Shown: positions 51,275 through 61,395 of the stretch, one piece after another
Position numbering within the stretch: position 1 is the first letter of the stretch
Layout of the letters: each line of letters begins with the position of its first letter
Assembly (NCBI GenBank): GCA_963702995.1
Contig: OY969783.1
Location: 3,844,001-3,908,000, forward strand
Reading direction: 5' to 3'
Length of the DNA stretch: 64,000 bases
Origin: MFD04580-c1 sp963702995
GTDB lineage: Bacteria > Planctomycetota > Phycisphaerae > Tepidisphaerales > Tepidisphaeraceae
The notes under the pieces: model-generated
The model's input: only the letters and a program-made list of their open reading frames with translations
What the model was told of the DNA's origin: nothing
The model's database searches: none
Translations under genes and position numbers: made by a program

Positions 51275-52162
51275 ATGACGCCCGCACCCAGTGCCTTTCG
51301 CGACGTGTTGCTGGTCGAGGACGAGACGCGCATGCGCGAGATGCTCACCCACGCCGCCGAGGGCATGGGGATGAACGTTCGCGCCGTTTCATCGGGCGAG
51401 CAGGCGCGGCGCCACCTGAAGCAGAACCCCTGCGACATTCTCCTGCTCGACCTGAACCTGCCGGGGATGGGCGGGATGGAACTGCTTGAGGTGCTGCGCG
51501 AAGAGCACCCCGACGTGCAGGTGATCGTCCTGACCGGCTTCGGCGACCTGATGTCGGCCAAACGAGCCATCCGCCTGGACGTGGTGGACTTTCTGACCAA
51601 ACCGTGCCCTCTGGACGAGCTGGAGGTCGCCTTTCATCGCGCCCGGTTGCGGCGTCTGCAACGCTCCCAGGCGGCCGAGCCGTCGCGCCCCCAGCCGTCG
51701 GTCGATCGATCGGCCGATCGCTCCGCCCGCGCCGCCCGGGTCGAGGCGATCGCGCGAATCGCCGGCGATGAAGCCGCCAACCGCCGGACCGCGGCCACCC
51801 GTGCCCGTGTCGAGCCTCTGCCCGCGGCGATGCCCCCGTCCACGGCGGCCGCGACCAAGGCTGCCGGCCCGGTATTGCCTTCCGCGTCGGCTGACGACGT
51901 GTGTGGTGAGCAGCCGGTGGCCAATCCGCCGGATGCCGCATCCGCGGTAAAGGAGGCTCCCACCGCGGCGGGAGTTGGCGCCGGCGAATCGGTCTTTCCG
52001 GGGAACCTCGCCGAGATGGAGCGCCGCCACATCTTCGCCGTGCTGGAGCGCAACAACGGGAACCGCGTCGCGGCGGCCGCGGAACTGGGGATCTGCCTCC
52101 GAACGCTCTACTACCGCCTCGGCCGATATCAGCAGGGAAAGACGGTCGAGACCAAAGTGTAG
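51275..52162 (+). CDS. Response regulator with Fis-type HTH, no AAA+ domain
   Basis: 295 residues. Receiver domain 1-125 with acidic pocket Glu15/Asp16, phosphoacceptor Asp59 (ILLLDLNLPGMGG), and Lys109 (DFLTKP). A long Ala/Pro/Arg-rich linker (about 130-235) is followed by a C-terminal Fis-family helix-turn-helix (ERNNGNRVAAAAELGICLRTLYYRL). The sigma-54 AAA+ domain normally between receiver and Fis domain in NtrC-type regulators is missing, so it should act as a RegA/PrrA/ActR-like regulator. Cognate kinase immediately upstream. Its targets are unknown. Confidence 0.9.
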   Translation: MTPAPSAFRDVLLVEDETRMREMLTHAAEGMGMNVRAVSSGEQARRHLKQNPCDILLLDLNLPGMGGMELLEVLREEHPDVQVIVLTGFGDLMSAKRAIRLDVVDFLTKPCPLDELEVAFHRARLRRLQRSQAAEPSRPQPSVDRSADRSARAARVEAIARIAGDEAANRRTAATRARVEPLPAAMPPSTAAATKAAGPVLPSASADDVCGEQPVANPPDAASAVKEAPTAAGVGAGESVFPGNLAEMERRHIFAVLERNNGNRVAAAAELGICLRTLYYRLGRYQQGKTVETKV

Positions 52163-52221
52163 AAGCGTGCCGTGTCTACTTTTGGATCATCGCCCGCCAC
52201 GGCTCAATGCAAAATGCATGA

Positions 52222-52680
52222 TTGCCACAGATGAAGGCAAGATGAACACAGATAAGAGGGGAAAAGGGAAAGGCGGAAGGATGAAGATGAAGAATGAGTC
52301 GAAGACCTGATTTGGCGCTCACTTCATCCCTCGCCTTCATCCCTCATCCTTCCCTTGTCAGGGGAAGATGAGTGAAGACTTGAACGAGGGGCCCATTCCA
52401 TCGAAAAAAGCGGGTGTGGCGTTGGTGCGCGTCGGGGAGGGTTGGATTGGTCTGGAGGGTCTCAGCGTCGGGATGGCGCGATCAACGAGTAGCAGGCACA
52501 TTCCATGTGCCTGCTACAACCGGCCCGGCTTCCGTGCGACCCTGCGATTTCGAACAGAACGAATCAACAGTGGACCGTTCCAAGCAAGGTCGCGGGTACG
52601 CGGCGATCACTCCAATCTTCGCATTCATCCATCATCCTTCCCGTCTTATCCGTGCCCATCTTTTCTTCATCTGTGGCAAT
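52222..52680. repeat. Dispersed inverted repeat R5, copy 2, with nested R3
   Basis: Begins TTGCCACAGATGAAGGCAAG and ends TTTTCTTCATCTGTGGCAA, with AGGATGAAGATGAAG / CATCCTTCCC inner arms. The centre carries an R3 hairpin and unrelated DNA, so it looks like a nest of insertions. Confidence 0.65.
52489..52517. repeat. Dispersed inverted repeat R3, copy 3 (compact hairpin)
   Basis: GTAGCAGGCACAT-TCC-ATGTGCCTGCTAC: perfect 13-bp stem with a 3-nt loop. This may be the minimal form of R3, or a deletion derivative of the longer copies at 2891 and 30616. Confidence 0.8.
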
Positions 52681-52736
52681 TCCTCTTCGCATTTCCCCGC
52701 TCAATGCGTCGGGCCCACGATTTTCAGCACGCTTGC

Positions 52737-55621
52737 TCAGGTCACGATGCCCTTGCTGAAGACGTACGTCACGAAGCTCAGGGGGCTGTCCTTCACGTTC
52801 AGCGTGATCTTGAACCCCGCCGCCGGGCTCTTCAGCAGGTAGATGTGGGTTCCAGAGACGTCCCACCGCTTGGTCTTGGCGTTGAAGACGACCGTGCCGG
52901 CCGACGGCTTGGACCCGTCGCCCCAGTCGATCGAGACGATGTAGACGGCCGCGTTCGTGTTCGTCAGATTGGTGTCTACGAACGAGCCCACCACGCCGGC
53001 GAAATCGGTCGATCGCTTGGCGTTGATCGTCGTGCCATAGCCGATCAGCGGGGCGTCCGTGATGGTGATGGTGTCGATCCCGGTATCGGTGACGCCGGCG
53101 GGGCCTACGACGGTGATAATCCCCTTGTAGACGCCGAACAGCAGGTACGTATGCGTGCCGGTCACGGTGTAGTTGCCGTTGCCGTTGGACACAACCGTCG
53201 CGTTCTGCGTGGCGGTGCCGTCGCCCCAGTTCACAGTTGCCTTGAAGGAGGCGGCCGTCGCCGCGGTCTTGGTGTAGGTGAACGTCGCCAGGGGCTGGTT
53301 GGATAGCGCGGTCCCTTCCACGCCCGCGAAGTTCTTCGGCGTCACCGCGACCGCGCTCGTGGAGATCAGCACGGTCGCCTTGCTGAAGATCAGGGCGTTG
53401 GTGGCCGAGTCATGCTTGACGGTCGTCGTCACCGTCGGCGTGCCCAGGGCGGTGTAGGTGTGGTTGCCGGTGACGCTGAAGGTCGTGCCCGACGCGGAGA
53501 TGATGCCGGGGGAAACGATGCCGTCGCCCCAGTCGATCGACGCCGAGTAGTCCGTGGCCACCTCGGCCCCACCCGGGTCGGTGAAGGTGGCGACCAAATA
53601 GGGGCCGTTGGTCTTGTTTGCGGCGGCCGTAAAGTTCACGCCCGTCCCAACCACCGGCACGTCCGTGACCGTTACGGCCGTCGTGGCGCTGACGGTCCCG
53701 CCGTTGTTGCCAACCCTGGCCACCGAAAATTTGATCGAGTCACTGCCTTCTTCGCCGTAGGCGTGCGTCCCGCTGACGTCGTACCCATTCTTGGCATTTG
53801 GCGTCAGGATGCCGGCCGTGATCGGGGTGTTGTCGCCCCAGTTGATGTTGACGACGTAGCTCGACGCGGAGCCGAGGCCCTGCGGGTCGCTGAAGGAGCC
53901 GACGGTAAACGTGCCGCTCTGCCCTTCCATCGCGCTGATGTTCACGCCCGGCAGCGGCACCGGCGGGCCGGCGACGACAGTCGAGAACGCATCGCCGCTC
54001 GCCGTCGCCCCACCCTCGTCCAGCGTCACGGTGTGGATCTGGTATGTCCCCGGCGTCGTGTAGGTGTGCGTGCCGACGACGTAATAGTTGGCGAAGGCGT
54101 CAACGGAATGGATCAAGCCGTTCGATGTCGTCCCGTCGCCCCAGTCGATCGTCGCGGTGTAGTCCGACAGCAGGCTGTAGGGCCCGCCGTACAGCGAAGG
54201 GTTGGCGTCGGTGAACGTCAGCACGGTGACGTTGGTGATCTGCTTGTTCGTCAGGGCGCTGAGGTCGGGCGTGCTGGTCGTCGTCAGCGGGGCGTCGAGG
54301 ATCGTGATCTGGTCGGTCGCCGTATTGTTGGTGGGGTTGAGGTCCGGCGTGGATGAGGTACACGTCGCGATGCCGGTGCGAAGCCCTTCTTCGGGCGATT
54401 CCAGTTCGACAACGAACTTGGCCGAGTCCCCGACGGCCATCGCGGCGATATCTCCCGAGACCAGGCCCGTCCGGGCCGGAAGGATCGGGAAGCCCAACGC
54501 CGCGCCAGGGCCGCTGAGCTGGTTGACGAAGTCGAACAACTCGCCGGCGGGCGTGTTGAAGTTGAACCGCACGCCCTGCGCGTCACTGGCCCGAGGTTGG
54601 TGACGGTGATGTAGTAATCGATCCGCCCGCCTTCGTAGATCGGCTGGGTCTGGTCCGACGCGATCGTGACCTGGATATCGGAGTCGATCACAACCACTTC
54701 ATCGACCGTGGATGAGTTGTTGATCGGGTTCGGGTCGAAGGTGCTGCTGGAGGCGAAAGCCGTGTTGTTGACCGGCGTACCGGCCACGATGTTGGACGGA
54801 ATGTGGAACGTGATCGAGAACGACGACGTCTCGCCGACATGCAGCACGGGGATGGTGCCCGTGAACAAGCCCCCCTGCCCGATCGGCGGCTGGGTGATCG
54901 CGAACGCGGGGCCGCCGGTCTGGGTCACGCTCGCGAAGACCGTATTGGCCGGCACGACGTCCGTCACGACGACATTCAGCGCATCGCTGGGGCCGGCATC
55001 GGAGACGACGATCGAATACGTCACGTCGCCGCCGGCGGTGACCAACGAGCTGGTGAGCGTCTTGGTGACGGTGACGTCGGCCGCGGCCCGCGCGGTTGAA
55101 GTGAGGGTGACGGAGTTGTCGGAGGTGATCAGGTCGTCCGGGCTGGTCGCGTTGCCGATGTCCGTGATGATGATGCCGTCAACCACTGAAGGGTTGACCT
55201 TGACGATCACGTTGAATGTCGCCGTCGTGCCGGGGGCCAGCGAGGCGACGGAAAAATTGACCGTCCCCGCCCCGCCGACCGCTGGGACAGAGGGGGTGAA
55301 GGTCGGGCCCGAGGTCTCGGCCGCCGAGACGAACGTGGTGTTCGCCGGGACGAGATCGGTCAGGTTGACGTTGGTTGCCGTCTGATCACCGGCGTTGCTC
55401 AGGGTGAAGGAGTAGGTGAGGTTGGTCCCCGAGATGACGGTCGGGTTGGGGTTGACAACGCCGACGAGCACGAGGTTCGCCGCCAGCATCGTCCTGTCTT
55501 CGAGTTGTTCGGCGTACAGGTGGCGATTGGCCGCGTAGGCGACGGCTTTCTGGGCGGCCACCGAGCGATTGCGGCGTGAACGAACGGCCTTGATCCCGGG
55601 ACGGGCAATTCCCAACTTCAT
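52737..55621 (-). CDS. Large surface protein with DUF11 and WGD/PKD-like repeats, one frame break
   Basis: About 961 residues from ATG 55621 (GGGAGGAG upstream). A basic leader (RSRRNRSVAAQK) precedes the planctomycete motif YAEQLEDRTMLA. Next come DUF11-type beta domains (NPTVISGTNLTYSFTLSNAGD, VTYSIVVSDAGPSD) with NxTD-like loops, then, after a break near 54565 (join VTNLG to DAQGVRFNF), five PKD/WGD repeats each with a DWGDG-type strand (TIDWGDG, NINWGDN, SIDWGDG, TVNWGDG, SIDWGDG) and a GTHTY strand. The two frames together read as one secreted adhesin-like protein. C-terminus ends YVFSKGIVT without a PEP-CTERM or other anchor. Confidence 0.8.
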
Positions 55622-56180
55622 ACGCTTTTCGCTCCTCCCGAGCACCAACGGTAGTCTCGGAAAACCGCCACCAGACGCCCACTGCCTGCTTAACTGAAGG
55701 CCTAACCACACACTTCCCCAGGCTTCTCACCGGCGGGCGGGAAGCGGGTAGCAGGCAATTGGCCCAGTTTAAATTAGCTCAATGGGTTACAACCGAATCC
55801 GCCTTGATCTCGCGGACGATGGAACTACACCCTGGTACAACTCCGAACCCCGCCGAGTATTCCACAGCCCCTACCGTTCTGCAACTAAAAAAGGCATCCC
55901 TGCAAGAGTTCTGAGCCCCCGTCGCTTTCGGATCATTTCCGCATCCGAGACACTCTTTGAGCCCCGAGGCGCGCCCTCCGGTGGGCCTTTGACCCTTGAG
56001 TGCCGTTGAATCAGGCGGCGGTTTCTTCAAGCCGACGCAAACTGGCACAGACCGCCCGGTCCCAACCGTACATCTCGCCCAGTCTAAACCCACCGCGATG
56101 GACGCGCCGCCCGCCGGCCGTAATGGGTCTCCCACTCCAGACCCTCCGCGGCCCGCGCCGGCGGCTTATACTCACGGGCT
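55622..56180. other. Divergent intergenic region
   Basis: Upstream region shared by the surface protein gene and the DUF456 gene. No repeat, RNA or additional gene that I can support. Confidence 0.4.
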
Positions 56181-56831
56181 ATGCTTCACTGGGCGTACTA
56201 CATCCTGCTCGTGGTAGTGGAAGTCTGCGCGGCGGCCCTGAACCTCTTCAGCCTCCCCGGCAACTGGGTCATGCTCGTCGCCGTCGCTGTTTACGGCGTG
56301 CTGACCCGATGGGAGCACTTCGGGCTCTGGTGGATGGTCGTCCTGCTGGTGCTTGCCCTGATCGCCGAGGGCGTGGAGTTCCTCGCCGCCGGCGCGGGGG
56401 CCAAGCAGGCGGGCGGAACGCTCTACGGGGCGGCCGGCGCCCTGGTCGGCGGGACAGTGGGGGCCATCCTGCTCACCGGCCTGATCCCCGTCCCCATCGT
56501 CGGCACGCTCGCCGGCATCCTGATCGGGACCTTCGGCGGGGCGATGCTCGCGGAGATCATCGGTGGCAAGGAATTGGGGCAGTCGGCGTGGGTGGGCTAT
56601 GGGGCTGCGAAAGGACGAGTGCTGGGAACGCTTTCCAAACTTGTCTTCGCCTGCGCGATCCTGATCGTCAGCCTCTACGCCGCCCTTCCGTTGCATGCCC
56701 GGGCGGCGGCCGTTCCCGCGACGCCCCCCGCGCTCCCCGCCCCCGCGATCCCCTCGACCGCACGCGCAGCGTTGCCGACGACACCGCCCGCCGCCCCGCC
56801 CGCGACAGCTCCGATGACGCCGCCGAACTGA
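56181..56831 (+). CDS. DUF456 domain-containing membrane protein
   Basis: 216 residues, about four or five transmembrane helices. The DUF456 pattern is clear: LNLFSLPGNWVMLVAVAVYG, LALIAEGVEFLAAGAGAKQAGGT, GGTVGAILLTGLIPVPIVGTLAGILIGTFGGAMLAE and a terminal helix LVFACAILIVSLYAAL. The Gly zippers suggest tight helix packing. The C-terminal 40 residues are Ala/Pro-rich. Function unknown. It converges with the metalloprotease gene after 11 bp. Confidence 0.9.
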   Translation: MLHWAYYILLVVVEVCAAALNLFSLPGNWVMLVAVAVYGVLTRWEHFGLWWMVVLLVLALIAEGVEFLAAGAGAKQAGGTLYGAAGALVGGTVGAILLTGLIPVPIVGTLAGILIGTFGGAMLAEIIGGKELGQSAWVGYGAAKGRVLGTLSKLVFACAILIVSLYAALPLHARAAAVPATPPALPAPAIPSTARAALPTTPPAAPPATAPMTPPN

Positions 56832-56842
56832 CTCCCGATCGA

Positions 56843-59434
56843 TCAAGGATCGACGACCAGCTCCGGCGGGTTCGCCCCTTCGCGTGAATCGAATGACGTG
56901 ATCGACAACGTGTGGAACGGGTTCTGAAGCGCAAGCGTCACCGATGTGTCGCCGGCCGCCCTGCGGGCGTTCAGGAATGCCGTGAGGTTCAGCGCGTACC
57001 AGCCACTGTCACCCTGTTTGACCGTAACGCGGCCGATTGCCGGCATCTGGGCCGCCGGCCGATTCCCATAATTAATCCCGCGTTCGGTCCACGCGGCGTC
57101 CGGGACAAAGAAGACGTCGGTCTGAACGTCCGCCTGCACCCCGAGCACGCGGCCGTAGAGCCGCAACGTCGCGCTTGAGATCGTCCCCGGCAGGTCCGTC
57201 AGGTCGAAGCGGATAAACGCCTCTCGGTTGTAGCCCGAGATCGCCGTCTTCACCTCGATATCGGTGAAGCTGCCGAAGTTATGCGTGGGCACGGAGTCCT
57301 GAACGTACGAATCGGCCGCCGAGAGGATCACTTTCTCGCCCACCGGCGCCGGCGGGATCGGGCTCGATGCGGTGACGGTCACATGATCGAAGTGGGCGGA
57401 CGCGGGCCCCGTTGAACCGCCGCTCACCACCAGCCCGGCCAGCGCATCCGCCCCGAGCCGCATCGCGCGGGAGCCGACCAGCGACCAGTGAGCGCCGTCG
57501 CTGGAGACAAACGCACTGATGACCCCATTGCGGCGTGACACCCGAAGCCACTCGGCCGCCGCGCCGCGCACCGTGACGGTGCTGGTAAAGCCCCCGAAGC
57601 TGACGCGGGCCGTGAAGGCCGTCTGTGACGACTTGGAAAGCGATACGAACCCCTCGGGCGCCGCCGTGGCGAGCGTCCCGCGGATCACGACGCCGGCCGC
57701 CGCGCCGGGGCCGCCGCCCGCCAAGCCGCTGACGCGGGCGACGATATCGCCGTCGCCGGAGAGGGTCGTGTAATCGAAATGGAACGCGTCGGCGTTCCAG
57801 GCGATACCGGCGCCGCCGCCCCGCGCCGTGAATGCCCCGCCCGAGCCCACCGCGGTTGAACCGGCCGCGTTCACGGCGCCAATGTCGGTCTCCGCCCAGC
57901 CGGCTGGAAGGGAGCCGGTCGCCGGGGTCGGGGTGGGCGTCGGCGTGGGCGTCGGCGTAGGCGTGGGCGTCGGCGTGGGCGTCGGCGTAGGCGTGGGCGT
58001 CGGTGTAGGCGTGGGCGTCGGGGTCGGCGTTGGAGTATTTGGGATCGCACCGGGAGCGACGTCCCAGCCGATCAACCCCATGGTGCGAATGTCGGCGGCG
58101 GTGTAGTTCAGCGCGACGCCGGCCGACGCCGTCGGGTCCATCGCGCCGATGTAGACGCCGGAAACCTCATTATCCAGCCAGTGGCTCGCCTGCTGTCCGT
58201 CGCCATGGTTCACGCCGGTGGACATCGGGATGTCCCCGGCGGTCAGTTTGGGGATTGTGAAGCCGGGCGCGTGATAGAAGCCGCCGTCGTAGGTGACCTG
58301 GTTGGGCTCGAACTGACCGGGCGAATCGATGCGCGGCGCGTTGGCGAAGTCGGTGGCCCCCGCGCCCGGGCGAAGGCGGTACAGGTCCAGGATCGACGGG
58401 TAAATCGTGCGGTCGTAGCTGGGGTTGTCCAGCAGGAAGTCGGCGGTATCGACTTCGCTCAGAAAACCGAGGCCGTGCGTCAGCTCGTGAATGACCACGC
58501 CGATGAAATCGATCTTCCCGGGCGCGATCCCGTCGGTACGGTTGTAGTCAAAGTTGAAGTTCGAGCTGAACGTCATGCTCATGTCGCGCTTGACCGATGG
58601 GTCATACTGGGAATCGGGGCCGCCGGCGAGCGAGGTCGGCGCGACCCCCAGCGCAAGAAGGTTCGCGCACGTCGCCGTAAGGCCACCGAGGCTGAAGGTC
58701 GGGTCGGGGAGGACGGCGTTGAACTGCACCCCCGTCGGAAGGTTCTTCGCGATGGCCTCACTCGGGCTCGCGTCCGATGCCAGCAAATCGCGCGTGGCGG
58801 TGTATTGGCTCGCGTCGAGGTTGAACTGAACGCTGCTCGTCTGCCCGATGATGCCCGGGCCCAGTGGCGCGATCTCGGCGTCCACAACGACCGTGATCGG
58901 GTCGGTGAAGATCGACTCCAGGTAGGCGGCCGCCGCCTGAAACGCCGCGGCCGCCAGGGGGTTGGCGCGAAGGTTCGGGCCGTCCTTCAAGACGATGTTC
59001 AGGCCGCCTTTGGCCGCCGCGGCGCTGCCGGACGACCCACCGTTCGACGTGCCGCTTGACGGTTGGGCGTTCGCGCTTCCTGGCCGCGCGGCGAGCGCCT
59101 GCTGGAGAGCATCGTTGGGGACGCTGTATGCCGGGCCGAAATCAGTCAGGATCGAGCCGCCGAACGACTGGTCAACCTCGACCCGGTTCACCGGCCGCAG
59201 CGCAGGTCCGACGCTGGGGGAACCGAACGACACGTCAACTCCGGCGGCGTAGGTGGGAGCGTTGGCGGCCGGGGCCGTCGTCGTCACGGCGGTCAGCAAC
59301 AGCCGCGACTCCAACCGTTCGCTCAGCGGCGGCCGACGATCGAGCATCGTCCCGGCCCGTGAACCCGAAGAACCCGATGAACGAACGAACTGCTCCAGAC
59401 CTGTCCAACGGCCGATGGCCATAGACTTTTTCAT
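56843..59434 (-). CDS. Surface zinc metalloprotease with Pro-Thr hinge and DNRLRE domain
   Basis: 863 residues from ATG 59434. The N-terminus has the LESRLLL motif (41-47). The catalytic domain has VIHELTHGLGF, with HELTH at 316-320 as the HExxH zinc site and the NF038122-like surrounding (NFDYNRTDGIAPGKIDFIGV, LTAGDIPMSTGVNHGDGQQASHWLD, GLIGWDV). A Thr-Pro repeat linker (about 470-503) leads to a lectin/DUF1349-like domain (DFHFDYTTLSGDGDIVARV) and a C-terminal DNRLRE domain (SYVQDSVPTHNFGSF, IRFDLTDLPGTISSATLRLYG). Predicted to be exported and act on extracellular protein. The Thr-Pro tract acts as a hinge. Confidence 0.85.
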   Translation of the reverse strand: MKKSMAIGRWTGLEQFVRSSGSSGSRAGTMLDRRPPLSERLESRLLLTAVTTTAPAANAPTYAAGVDVSFGSPSVGPALRPVNRVEVDQSFGGSILTDFGPAYSVPNDALQQALAARPGSANAQPSSGTSNGGSSGSAAAAKGGLNIVLKDGPNLRANPLAAAAFQAAAAYLESIFTDPITVVVDAEIAPLGPGIIGQTSSVQFNLDASQYTATRDLLASDASPSEAIAKNLPTGVQFNAVLPDPTFSLGGLTATCANLLALGVAPTSLAGGPDSQYDPSVKRDMSMTFSSNFNFDYNRTDGIAPGKIDFIGVVIHELTHGLGFLSEVDTADFLLDNPSYDRTIYPSILDLYRLRPGAGATDFANAPRIDSPGQFEPNQVTYDGGFYHAPGFTIPKLTAGDIPMSTGVNHGDGQQASHWLDNEVSGVYIGAMDPTASAGVALNYTAADIRTMGLIGWDVAPGAIPNTPTPTPTPTPTPTPTPTPTPTPTPTPTPTPTPTPTPTPATGSLPAGWAETDIGAVNAAGSTAVGSGGAFTARGGGAGIAWNADAFHFDYTTLSGDGDIVARVSGLAGGGPGAAAGVVIRGTLATAAPEGFVSLSKSSQTAFTARVSFGGFTSTVTVRGAAAEWLRVSRRNGVISAFVSSDGAHWSLVGSRAMRLGADALAGLVVSGGSTGPASAHFDHVTVTASSPIPPAPVGEKVILSAADSYVQDSVPTHNFGSFTDIEVKTAISGYNREAFIRFDLTDLPGTISSATLRLYGRVLGVQADVQTDVFFVPDAAWTERGINYGNRPAAQMPAIGRVTVKQGDSGWYALNLTAFLNARRAAGDTSVTLALQNPFHTLSITSFDSREGANPPELVVDP
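57924..58030. repeat. Hexanucleotide repeat tract encoding Thr-Pro hinge
   Basis: About 17 copies of (GTNGGC) with small changes, read on the minus strand as alternating Pro and Thr. It is prone to slippage, so hinge length may vary between strains. Confidence 0.85.
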
Positions 59435-59917
59435 CGAAATTCCATTTGGATCGGCGTGGGGATGTCGTCGAGGCGTCCTGGCGGAGAAGACGGTCAAACC
59501 GCCGCCACCGAAACGCGCTTCGACAGGAGGATTGAATGGGCCAAAGCGACGGGCGGCCACACATCAGGCCAACCAACGCCGCTCGACCTCGCATCCTCTC
59601 GGCTGACTCCCCGAACGGTCTTCCTGCTCCGTCGGCCGATCCTTTGTCCGCGCCCGCCTGTATACCAGATCCGCCGCGCCCGCGCTAAGAGGCATTTTCT
59701 CCGGCCTGACTCGGAGCAATCGCGTCCCGTGCGCCCCGCCTCGCTTATGGCAACTCGGTCGATACGGCGTGGGATACAGGAACGCGCACAATCCGAATGA
59801 CGATATCGCAATATTTGCCACTATTGACGCGGCCGGTTGCTACGCCCACCTCTCAATTAAGATCGCCGCGCGCGAAGAGGCGCCTCGGAGGACGAGATTC
59901 CGGTCCCCCTCGACGCG
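59435..59917. other. Intergenic region, no gene seen
   Basis: 480 bp upstream of the metalloprotease gene and after the end of the glycosyltransferase gene. Short open frames exist on both strands but none looks like protein; no repeat of the R1-R6 families is present. Confidence 0.4.
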
Positions 59918-61015
59918 TTATCCCCGGCCGTGGAATCGCATGCCGGCGCCGGCGGCGGCCTCGGGGAGGGTCAGGGGCTCTCCGGCGGCGAGCTGGCGGT
60001 AGAGCGTTCGATAGTGGGAAAGGAATCGGGACGCGCCGAAGAACTCGAACGCTTCGGTTCGGGCCATGTCGGCGATGGCCCAGCGCAGCTGCGCATCGCC
60101 CGACAGGTCGAGCGTACGCCGGGCGAGCAGCCGCGGGTTGGCGGGCGGGCACATGACGGCGGTGTGCCGGTCTTCGAGCAGCTCGGCGACGGTGTAAGTG
60201 ACCGTGCCGACGATCGGCAACCCGGCCGCCATGCAGATGGCGATGGGCAGGGTGGCGACGGGGGCGCGGGCGGTGACCAGCACGGTATCGGCGGCCGGGA
60301 GAAGGTCTTCAAACTCGAACCGGCGGCCGCCCTCGCGCTCAGCGAGCTGCGCGAGGCGCGGCTGGTTGAGCTGATCGCCCAGCAAAGCCGCCGCGTGGGC
60401 GCGTGGGCCGCGGCCCCAGAGGAGCACCCGCCACTTTGGCGAAAGGACGCCGAGGATCGACGCCGCCCAAACGGCCCCCTCGTGATCGGCGGCGCCGGTG
60501 GACTCGCCCGCCAGCAGCAGCACGTGATCCGAGTCGTCGAAACCGAACGACTGCCGCAGCGCCGCGTCCCGGCGGCCGCGTGCCGTGGCAAAATCGACGC
60601 CGGGCCGGACCAGCAGGCAGGCGTCGGCCGGAAGCCCGCGCTCGACACACACGCGCCTCTGCGTGGCCGTGGGGCAGATGACGTGAACCTTGCGCGTCTC
60701 GCGAATAGCCCGGAGCCAGCCGATGGCGCTGCGTCGCAGAGGCCGCATGGGGCTGAAGAGCGGCCGCTCAGCCCCGGCCAGAACCGCGGCGGTAAGCGAC
60801 GGCTCATCCCAGGCATGGACGATGTCGAACCGGCGCACGCCATCGCGCCCGCGCAAGGCCCAGGAGGCCATCGCGACGTTGCGATAGTCGCCGCCGCGGC
60901 CGATGGTGCGACTCTCGACTTCAAACCCCGCGCCGGCGCCGCGCCGCAGCATGGCGGCCGATCGATCGGTCTGGAAGTCGCGCGGCAGTGTTGACAGGTG
61001 CAAGGCCCGGATCAT
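59918..61015 (-). CDS. Glycosyltransferase (GT4-like)
   Basis: 365 residues from ATG 61015. A GT-B fold can be traced: N-terminal IRALHLSTLPRDFQTDRSAAML and FDIVHAWDEPSL, the inter-domain VICPTATQRRVCVERGLPADACLLVRPGVDF, and the C-terminal nucleotide-sugar region VLLWGRGP, FEDLLPAADTVLVTARAPVATLPIAICMAAGLPIVGTVTYTVAELLEDRHTAVMCPP, where the Glu near AELLED is the donor contact. GT4-like enzyme of unknown sugar. It stands alone. An in-frame extension to 61249 carries a Gly/Arg-rich non-coding-looking sequence and a tandem repeat. Confidence 0.8.
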   Translation of the reverse strand: MIRALHLSTLPRDFQTDRSAAMLRRGAGAGFEVESRTIGRGGDYRNVAMASWALRGRDGVRRFDIVHAWDEPSLTAAVLAGAERPLFSPMRPLRRSAIGWLRAIRETRKVHVICPTATQRRVCVERGLPADACLLVRPGVDFATARGRRDAALRQSFGFDDSDHVLLLAGESTGAADHEGAVWAASILGVLSPKWRVLLWGRGPRAHAAALLGDQLNQPRLAQLAEREGGRRFEFEDLLPAADTVLVTARAPVATLPIAICMAAGLPIVGTVTYTVAELLEDRHTAVMCPPANPRLLARRTLDLSGDAQLRWAIADMARTEAFEFFGASRFLSHYRTLYRQLAAGEPLTLPEAAAGAGMRFHGRG

Positions 61016-61395
61016 CGCGCGACAAGCGTATGAGAATCGCCGCCGGCCGCAACCACCCGATCGCCCCACCCCGATCGCCCCACCGGATCGCCCCACCCGG
61101 ACGCGGCACCCGATCGTCACGACCTGCGAGCTGCTCTCCGGCATCGTGGAGTTCGTGCCACGATCGGCCGCCGCTTCGGCTCGAGGCGCAGGCCCGACGA
61201 AGACGTCGGCGTTCCCAGGGAGCAGGCGTCTTGCCGAAAGGACAGCCACCCCCGCGACATCGGCCCGCGCGCCGCGTCGATGGCCGGACGGGGAAATGAT
61301 GCTATAAGAATGGTTCGATCGGCCGGGGCAGGATGCGCCGGCTATGTCTCTCCGTACGGTCTGGCAACGGAGGCGGGCAGGATGCCCGAAAACCC
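61016..61395. other. Divergent intergenic region with a small tandem repeat
   Basis: Three 14-bp units of the type CGATCGCCCCACC lie at 61057-61098, and an R6 half copy at 61198-61217. It lies between the glycosyltransferase and PBP2 genes. Confidence 0.6.

Larger units (their letters stand above)
52163..52736. other. Repeat-filled intergenic region
   Basis: 574 bp, no gene. It is made up of an R5 copy with an R3 hairpin inside it; see those entries. Confidence 0.6.

Noticed and set aside
57924..58030. Repeat tract as CRISPR or origin iterons
   Set aside because: Hexamers without spacers that encode Thr-Pro in a protease linker.
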